Positions 59,801 through 64,000 of a DNA stretch of 64,000 nucleotides are shown here, piece after piece. Under the pieces are notes generated by a model. It was not told the origin of the DNA, ran no database searches, and was given only the letters and a program-made list of their open reading frames with translations. The stretch is from contig CAZTIG010000002.1 of the NCBI GenBank assembly GCA_964613665.1, positions 62,001-126,000 on the forward strand. Direction: 5' to 3'. This DNA is from CAZQFV01 sp964613665 (GTDB taxonomy: Bacteria; Chloroflexota; Chloroflexia; DTKN01). The position numbers were made by a program, and so were the translations under genes. The first letter of the stretch is position 1. Every line of letters begins with the position of its first letter.

Positions 59801-60107
59801 CCATGTCGATGCAGGGGCGGGGGATGGTGAGCTCGTCCATGACCTGGACGGTCTTCAGCTCGATGAAGCGGCCGCCGCAGAGCCAGGCGCAGACGATGTT
59901 GGGGGCCAGCTGGGTGTGCGGGCCGGCGGCGGGGCCGATGGGCGTGGCCAGGGGCCGGCCGAAGAGGGTGCTGGCGTACGGGGCGTGCGGGCGCGGCTCG
60001 TAGAACAGGGCCCGCGGGATGCCGAAGATGGAGCCGCTGTGCTCATACTCCCGGAGGATCCAGTGCAGCAGGAAGGAAAAGGGCTGGACGCGCATGGTGT
60101 CGGACAT
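56850..60107 (-). CDS. ygfK: YgfK-like selenate reductase-family Fe-S flavoprotein
   Basis: 1085 aa. N-terminal dihydroorotate-dehydrogenase-like barrel (about 1-430: TPIGPAAGPHTQLAPNIVCA; GYNVEWSQELKLEQSAGEYI; TMHGCPPDEIERIARYLLEE). Then a GltB/GltD-like Fe-S entry (AAPCVEQCAVGQDVPAY; THLCQTRCTRNNYD). FAD/NAD domains follow (VIGSGPSGLAAAYFLARSG; HVLVIGGGNTAMDAARTARR), then C-terminal 4Fe-4S clusters (CLQCSVLCDKCVEVCPNRAN; CNECGNCATFCVHQGRPYTD). It likely feeds NAD(P)H electrons to a partner dehydrogenase. ssnA follows after 20 bp; both share a promoter. Confidence 0.92.
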   Translation of the reverse strand: MSDTMRVQPFSFLLHWILREYEHSGSIFGIPRALFYEPRPHAPYASTLFGRPLATPIGPAAGPHTQLAPNIVCAWLCGGRFIELKTVQVMDELTIPRPCIDMADEGYNVEWSQELKLEQSAGEYIKAWALLHVLRRLLGWEEAPLGTVFNMSVGYNLEGIQSAAMTRFMDRLADAAEEIAAIRATLRQHLPHFADVDIPTDIVNSVTLSTMHGCPPDEIERIARYLLEERGLHTTVKLNPTLLGKEAVLGILHDDLGFREMHIPDAVFEHDLRWERAVALIRVLQEVAARRGLAFGVKLSNTLAMANHKGYLPGDEMYMSGRALYPLTMNLFHRLAREFQGRLSVSYSAGADADNVATILSCGARPVTAASDLLKPGGYARLRQYLERLEDEMRARGAASLDELAADSLANLERAAAAARQEDRYKKSYFPFDLPKVASALGRFDCIAAPCVEQCAVGQDVPAYARLIAQGEYDRALEVILARNPLPAVTGYVCTHLCQTRCTRNNYDAPVAIRALKRFAAEHGQVPIPPPEGTGRRVAVIGSGPSGLAAAYFLARSGVQVTICESRDAAGGMLTLAPAFRLPPWVVAADIRRITALGVRIELEHPLAGPPEELLQQGYDAVYVACGFPRDARLEIEDLSGPWVYSALDFLARAARGERVPLGAHVLVIGGGNTAMDAARTARRFTGRPVTVVYRRTRAEMPAEAEEIADLLAEGNVLEELASPRRVLRQDGRVLGLECLRNELGAPGADGRRRPVPVPGSDFTLVADSIIVAIGQSPDEGYLERSDLPHRPDGTIVADPQTGQVAGRVYAGGDAVRGPETIIAACADGRRAAEAICRQLGLAFAALPGGPARLADAEIVQVKAARARREAQQRPAVLAPEERGTFALVEQTLAEAAARREASRCLQCSVLCDKCVEVCPNRANYAYTVEPVRWQLPVLVCRDGRLVVSGEEPFVVEQARQIVHLDDLCNECGNCATFCVHQGRPYTDKPRVFLREEAFAAEQDNAFYIEGDAIRRREAGRESRLAVQDETLTWEDDHVRAVLSPTFQVRDLALKQPFAGPRSLREAAEMAVLLQGVQRLGLWMS

Positions 60108-60163
60108 GTTCGCACTCCCGGGCTGGCCGGTGTCGGCGGGGCTGTGAGACAGTGCACAGGGGC

Positions 60164-60192
60164 AGTATACGCCAAGGGTGGGCCGCTGTCAA
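60164..60192 (-). promoter_or_regulatory. Promoter of ygfK-ssnA
   Basis: TTGACA (60192-60187), 17 bp, TATACT (60169-60164) on the minus strand. The leader is about 50 nt. Confidence 0.75.
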
Positions 60193-60270
60193 AGAGACCG
60201 GCGGGGACGACCGGCCGGTCGCCCCCGCCACGACGATGCCCCGGGCACTCTGAAATGCGTCATCCGGCAG

Positions 60271-61476
60271 CTACTGCGCGCCCTCCAGCGCCTGGCGCAC
60301 CCGCTGGCCAAACGCCTGTCCAAAGGCCGCCGCCCGGGCCAGCTCCTCCGCGCTCGGCCGCCAGGCCAGGGCCAGCCCTTCCTGGACGACCTCCACACCG
60401 GCCTCCTGCAATCCCTTTTCCAGCAGCGGCACCGCTCCCCCACCCCAGCCGTGCGAGCCAAAGGCCGCGCCGATCTTTTTCACCGGCTTCAGGCCGATCA
60501 GGTCCTCGACCAGCGCCGAGATGTTCAGCAGCGGCCGACGGTTGTGCGTGGCCGAGCCGACGACGATGCCCTTGGCCTCCAGCAGGGCCCCGACGATGGT
60601 CGTGATGTCCTGCTGGGGGACGGCATAGAGCTGGACCTCGATCCCCGCGGAGGCGATCCCCTCGACGATGGCACGGGCCATCCCGGCGGTGCTGCCCCAC
60701 ATCGTCTCGTAGACGACCAGGGCGCGGGGGTAGGCCTCGCCCTGGGACCAGCGCACGTACTGCTCGACGATCTGCATGGGGTTCTGCCTCCAGATCAGCC
60801 CGTGGCTGGGGGCGATCGTGTCGATCTGCAGGCCCAGCTTGACCACCTCGTCCACCTTGCGCAGGATCAGCGGGCTGAAGGGGGTCAGGATGTTGCCAAA
60901 GTACTTGCGGGCTTCGTCCCAGAGGACCGCCGGCTCGATCTCGTCGGCAAAGCGCCGTGCCGAGGCAATGTGCTGGCCAAAGGCGTCGTTGGGCAGGAGC
61001 AGCCTGTCCTCGGGGATGTAGGTGAACATGCTGTCGGGCCAGTGCAGCATCGGAGCATCCAGGAAGGCGAGCGTCTTGTGGCCCAGGGAGATGGTGTCGC
61101 CCGTGCCGACGACCTGTCTCCTCCAGCCATTGGGGTGATACTTGCCCAACGAATCGGCCCCACGCTTGCTGTGGACCAGGGTGGCCTGGGGAGCGCGCGC
61201 CAGCACGGCCGGGATCGCCCCGGAGTGGTCCAGCTCGCCATGGTTGGCCACCAGGTAATCGATCCGCGCCGGGTCGACGACCTCGGCGATGTGCCGGAAC
61301 ATCTCGTCCTCGAACCCCGGCATCACGGTGTCCACCAGGGCGATCTCGTCGTCCACGATGAGGTAGGCATTGAACGAGGTGCCCCGGTGGGTGCGGTAGG
61401 TGTAGCCGTGAAAGTCGCGCACCTCCCAGTCCACAGCGCCAACCCAGTAGACACGGTCGGCGATCTGTACGGTCAT
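60271..61476 (-). CDS. FprA-type flavodiiron protein (A-type flavoprotein)
   Basis: 401 aa. Diiron MBL domain with the FDP ligands HGELDHSG, FLDAPMLHWPDSMFTY and APSHGLIW, joined to a flavodoxin domain (YETMWGSTAGMARAIVEGIA; VGSATHNRRPLLNISALVED). Reduces O2 or NO to protect anaerobic metabolism. Start at 61476 with AAGGAGGAACG. Upstream of ygfK and in the same orientation but with its own promoter. Confidence 0.95.
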   Translation of the reverse strand: MTVQIADRVYWVGAVDWEVRDFHGYTYRTHRGTSFNAYLIVDDEIALVDTVMPGFEDEMFRHIAEVVDPARIDYLVANHGELDHSGAIPAVLARAPQATLVHSKRGADSLGKYHPNGWRRQVVGTGDTISLGHKTLAFLDAPMLHWPDSMFTYIPEDRLLLPNDAFGQHIASARRFADEIEPAVLWDEARKYFGNILTPFSPLILRKVDEVVKLGLQIDTIAPSHGLIWRQNPMQIVEQYVRWSQGEAYPRALVVYETMWGSTAGMARAIVEGIASAGIEVQLYAVPQQDITTIVGALLEAKGIVVGSATHNRRPLLNISALVEDLIGLKPVKKIGAAFGSHGWGGGAVPLLEKGLQEAGVEVVQEGLALAWRPSAEELARAAAFGQAFGQRVRQALEGAQ

Positions 61477-61537
61477 CTCGTTCCTCCTTGGGTCGATCTC
61501 GCCGGCCGGCTCCTTTGCCGGCCGGGTCGCTGAGGAC

Positions 61538-61566
61538 AGCATACTGCACCGGGGCACGATGGACAA
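61538..61566 (-). promoter_or_regulatory. Promoter of the flavodiiron gene
   Basis: TTGTCC (61566-61561), 17 bp, TATGCT (61543-61538) on the minus strand. Confidence 0.55.
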
Positions 61567-61648
61567 CGACCAAGGTCTCCAGGCAGACAACAGCAGGTCC
61601 AGCGCAGCGGCCGGACCTGCCGCGTCATCCGTGGACGCCAGGACCTGG

Positions 61649-63034
61649 CTACTGCAGGTAGTTCAAGGGGTCGGTGTAGTTTCCCTGGTAGCGCACCTCA
61701 AAGTGCACGTGTGGCCCGGTGCAGTTTCCGGTACAGCCGATGTAGCCGATGAGCTGGCCGCGCTCGACCCACTGCCCGACGACGACATCGGGCTGCTGGG
61801 CCATGTGCCCGTAGCGGGTTCCCCAACCCTCGCCGTGGTCGATGAACACCGTGTAGCCGTAACCCTTCTGCCAGCCGCTCACAGAGACCGTCCCGGCCGC
61901 GGCGGCGTAGAGGGGAGTGCCCCAGGGAGCGGCGATATCGATGCCGGTGTGCCAGCGCGTTCCGGTCCAGCCGAAGCGATCGGTGATGCGCCCGGATGCC
62001 GGCCAGGAGAAGCGCTCTCCCCCGGGCAGAGAGGCGTAGGCCGGGGCGCTCAGGCGGATGCCGGCGGGGCGGCTGCCGCTGGTGACGGCCGGCCGCGGGA
62101 TGGGTTTGGAGGCACCGGGGACAAAGATGACCTGGTCGACCTGGAGCGCGTACGGCTCGCGCAGGTTGTTGGGACCGTAGGCGATCATGTTGCCCTTGCG
62201 CACCTTGAAGGCCTCGGCGATGCTGTCCAGCGTGTCACCTTCCTTGACCGTGTAGTTCAGGCCGTCCACCGGGGGGATGCGCAGCTTCTGATCGATGGAA
62301 AGCAGGTCGGCGCTCTTCAGCGAGTTGAACCAGTAAAGAGTTTCGATGCGCAGGCCGACCTGGGCAGCGATGCCGATGAGGGTATCACCCTCCTGCACGG
62401 TATAGGTGATGACATCGGTGCGCTGGGGGACGGCCGCGGCCGGGGGATCCGCGACCAGCAGGTCCTCCGGCAGCAGGTCGGAAGTGCTCGGTGCAGGGTA
62501 CCGCAGCACGATGGGCATGGCCGGGATGCTGGCGTAGGCGCTAAAGACGCCCTCCTCGAGGGTGGAGGAGAGCAGGCCCTGGAAGCGCAGGGAGTAGCCG
62601 CCGGCGTTGGCCTGGACCGGCTGGGCCAGCACGCCCTGCAGACCCCCACCCAAGACCAGGGCGGCCATGAGCGCCAGCAGGCCGGCGTGGGCAGCCAGGC
62701 GCATCCACTTCCAGGACCAAGAGAAAGCCGGCCGGCCCGGCGCCCCGGCGGTCACCTGCGCCCGGCCTCTCGGCCAGACGCGTTCGCGAACGCGCGTGCT
62801 CCAGGCCGCCGGCCATCGGTTCCAGGCCCACCGCCAGGCCAGGGCCAGGTGCATCAGCCCGGCCAGCACCCCGGCCAGCCAGCGCCGGCCCAGCGAGCGG
62901 GCCGACATGCCGCTGAATTGTTCGAGAGAGGACTGGGCTTCGGTGACCGCTTCGTAGAGACGCACCCGCGCCGAGAGACGGCTGGCCGCGTCGTTCCTCT
63001 CCAAGCCGTGTACCCACGGCCAGGTCCTTGCCAT
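61649..63034 (-). CDS. LysM-M23 peptidoglycan endopeptidase
   Basis: 461 aa. Basic N-terminal cytoplasmic region of about 110 residues, one TM helix (AAHAGLLALMAALVLGGGLQ), two LysM domains (ITYTVQEGDTLIGIAAQVGL; LNYTVKEGDTLDSIAEAFKV) and a C-terminal M23 domain with all zinc ligands (WHTGIDIAAPWGTPLYAA; HFEVRYQ preceded by CTGPHV). It cleaves cell-wall peptides. The long cytoplasmic N-terminus is unusual for M23 enzymes. Start at 63034 with AAAGGAG. Confidence 0.92.
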   Translation of the reverse strand: MARTWPWVHGLERNDAASRLSARVRLYEAVTEAQSSLEQFSGMSARSLGRRWLAGVLAGLMHLALAWRWAWNRWPAAWSTRVRERVWPRGRAQVTAGAPGRPAFSWSWKWMRLAAHAGLLALMAALVLGGGLQGVLAQPVQANAGGYSLRFQGLLSSTLEEGVFSAYASIPAMPIVLRYPAPSTSDLLPEDLLVADPPAAAVPQRTDVITYTVQEGDTLIGIAAQVGLRIETLYWFNSLKSADLLSIDQKLRIPPVDGLNYTVKEGDTLDSIAEAFKVRKGNMIAYGPNNLREPYALQVDQVIFVPGASKPIPRPAVTSGSRPAGIRLSAPAYASLPGGERFSWPASGRITDRFGWTGTRWHTGIDIAAPWGTPLYAAAAGTVSVSGWQKGYGYTVFIDHGEGWGTRYGHMAQQPDVVVGQWVERGQLIGYIGCTGNCTGPHVHFEVRYQGNYTDPLNYLQ

Positions 63035-63066
63035 CTACGCTCCTTTGCAGGGCCAGTTCCGCCTAT

Positions 63067-63095
63067 ACAATACTACAAACGATGGGGTTTGTCAA
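63067..63095 (-). promoter_or_regulatory. Promoter of the LysM-M23 gene
   Basis: TTGACA (63095-63090), 17 bp, TATTGT (63072-63067) on the minus strand. The -35 is 5 bp from the divergent HD gene's -35. Confidence 0.6.
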
Positions 63096-63099
63096 GTAC

Positions 63100-63128
63100 T
63101 TGACCAGTCGCGCGCTTTGCGCTACCAT
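63100..63128 (+). promoter_or_regulatory. Promoter of the HD-domain gene
   Basis: TTGACC (63100-63105), 17 bp, TACCAT (63123-63128). Confidence 0.6.
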
Positions 63129-63161
63129 GTCCGCCGATACCCGCGCGCATAGGAGGAAACG

Positions 63162-63734
63162 ATGGAACCGACCCGCCAGCAAGCCTGGGAACTGCTGAAC
63201 GAGTTCACCAAGAACCCCAACCTGGTCAAGCACGGCCTGGCCGTCGAGGCGGCCATGCGCGCCTGCGCCCGCCACCTGGGCCAGGACGAGGAGCTCTGGG
63301 GCATCGCCGGCCTGATCCACGACTTTGACTATGAGCAGTACCCCACCGTCGAAGGTCACGTCTGGGAAGGGATGAAGATCCTGCGCCAGCGCGGCTGGCC
63401 GGAGGACATGGTCCGCGCGGTCGCCAGCCACGCCTCCTACACCGGCATCCCGCGCGACACGCTCATGGCCCGCGCGCTCTTCGCCGTGGACGAGCTCACC
63501 GGGCTGATCGTAGCCGTAGCCCTGGTCCGGCCCAGCAAGAGCATCCTGGACGTCACCGTGGAGTCGGTCAAGGGCAAGTGGAAGGACAAGGCCTTTGCCC
63601 GCGGCGTCAACCGCCAGGAGATCGAGGAGGGCGCCGCCGCGCTGGGCGTTCCTCTGGACGAGCACATCGCCGTCGTGCTGCAGGGGATGCAGGCCATCGC
63701 CGACGAGCTGGGTCTGCGGGGGCGGCCGGCCTAG
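63162..63734 (+). CDS. HD-domain (HDIG) phosphohydrolase
   Basis: 190 aa. HD-fold metal ligands: NLVKHGLAVEAAMRACARHL (His), GLIHDFDYEQYPTVEGH (HD), AVASHASYTGIP (His) and ALFAVDELTGLIVAVALVRP (Asp). Family members act on nucleotides or related phosphates; specificity cannot be read. Start at 63162 with AGGAGGAAACG. Confidence 0.92.
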   Translation: MEPTRQQAWELLNEFTKNPNLVKHGLAVEAAMRACARHLGQDEELWGIAGLIHDFDYEQYPTVEGHVWEGMKILRQRGWPEDMVRAVASHASYTGIPRDTLMARALFAVDELTGLIVAVALVRPSKSILDVTVESVKGKWKDKAFARGVNRQEIEEGAAALGVPLDEHIAVVLQGMQAIADELGLRGRPA

Positions 63735-63769
63735 GCTCCGCGGCTTGGCAGAAGGAACACTGGCGGAAC

Positions 63770-63880
63770 GGAGACGAAAGACGAGGGACCCAAGGCCAAA
63801 GCAGTCGGCAGTTGGTCCTTGGTCCTTCGTCCTTGGTCCTTCGTCCTTGGTCCTTCGTCCTTGGTCCCTCGTCCTTCGTC
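63770..63880. repeat. Low-complexity GTCCTTGGTCCTTCGTCC run
   Basis: Six or seven imperfect 9-bp units (TTCGTCCTTGGTCC), flanked by AGACGAAAGACGAGGGACC. Part of the genome-wide low-complexity family; also acts as spacer between the HD gene and the ABC gene's 3' end. Confidence 0.7.
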
Positions 63881-64000
63881 CTACAAATACGCCTGCTCCG
63901 TCTGCCGGTCAAAGATGTGCATGTGGTCCATGTTCATGACCGCCTGCATCGTCTCCCCGGGCCGGCAGATGGTGCGGTTGTCCACGCGGGCCAGGAAGCT
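63881..64000 (-). CDS. ABC transporter ATP-binding protein, UgpC/MalK type, C-terminal end only
   Basis: 39 residues of the TOBE region ending FLARVDNRTICRPGETMQAV and MNMDHMHIFDRQTEQAYL then TAG. This matches the C-terminus of sugar-importer ATPases (FLARVDPRT...DMDKMHLFDPETE). The gene continues beyond the window. Confidence 0.8.
   Translation of the reverse strand, partial: SFLARVDNRTICRPGETMQAVMNMDHMHIFDRQTEQAYL

Noticed and set aside
1..64000. tRNA, rRNA, insertion sequence or prophage genes
   Set aside because: No cloverleaf, rRNA motif, transposase or integrase catalytic motif was found by reading. The integrase-like domain at 9636-10337 lacks a catalytic part.

Overview
The window is about 65% GC, densely packed, and Bacteria-like. 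No rRNA or tRNA gene is present to fix taxonomy. Several features suggest a member of Chloroflexota (Anaerolineae-like), probably a metagenome-derived scaffold: class III cyclase/AAA/TPR giants, a MalT-type LuxR regulator, lipoproteins with Pro/Thr-rich linkers, a PhaR-like plus phasin-like pair, and intergenic 'GTCCTTGGTCC' low-complexity runs. That is an inference. A run of ten Ns flanked by an Illumina adapter remnant (35100-35166) shows this is a draft assembly and artificially breaks livH.

Layout. 1-9.5 kb (minus): acyl-CoA dehydrogenase, recA, a GT4 glycosyltransferase with a small partner, OsmC, PhaR-like and phasin-like genes, then a metallo-beta-lactamase lipoprotein, its decayed copy and a DUF885 lipoprotein. 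9.6-14.4 kb (minus): DUF4332 protein, ICMT-like methyltransferase, a lipoprotein amide hydrolase, arsM-arsR, and an ABC transporter collapsed by a deletion. 14.4-20.4 kb: a MalT-like LuxR activator, a structured intergenic region with a candidate sRNA, a degenerate repeat array, and a 3'-truncated MFS gene. 20.4-24.2 kb: a CotH/DUF4956/VTC operon. 24.4-26.7 kb: fused and truncated gene remnants. 26.9-30.5 kb: class V aminotransferase, dodecin, chemoreceptor. 30.6-39.6 kb (minus): a tightly overlapping unit of amino-acid-type ABC importer (SBP, livG, livF, livH, livM), a glutamine-synthetase-like ligase and an amidohydrolase, headed by an XRE regulator fused to a TRAP (DctP) ligand-binding domain. 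40-48 kb (plus): a double-cyclase AAA protein, a cyclic-nucleotide-binding protein and a zinc-ribbon cyclase AAA-TPR protein. 48-53.5 kb: lactate permease, exported Pcm, membrane spermidine-synthase-like protein. 53.6-61.5 kb: a second degenerate repeat array, M20 amidohydrolase, ssnA, ygfK and a flavodiiron protein. 61.6-64 kb: LysM/M23 peptidase, HD-domain protein and the end of a UgpC-type ATPase gene.

Most genes have readable sigma70-type promoters (TTGAC-like box, 16-18 bp, TATAAT-like box, often with TG before the -10). A second promoter class appears at five places: two copies of RATAGCCC 11-12 bp apart, then four bases, a GGGAC-like block, exactly 23 bases, and a -10 hexamer. It precedes the DUF4332 gene, the amide hydrolase, the small ABC-associated gene, a candidate 100-nt RNA with an anti-Shine-Dalgarno loop, and a decayed gene. 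This shared architecture, next to a MalT-type activator, is the best candidate here for an undescribed regulatory system. The cyclase/cNMP-receptor operon and the XRE-DctP importer/ligase operon are the best candidates at the protein level.
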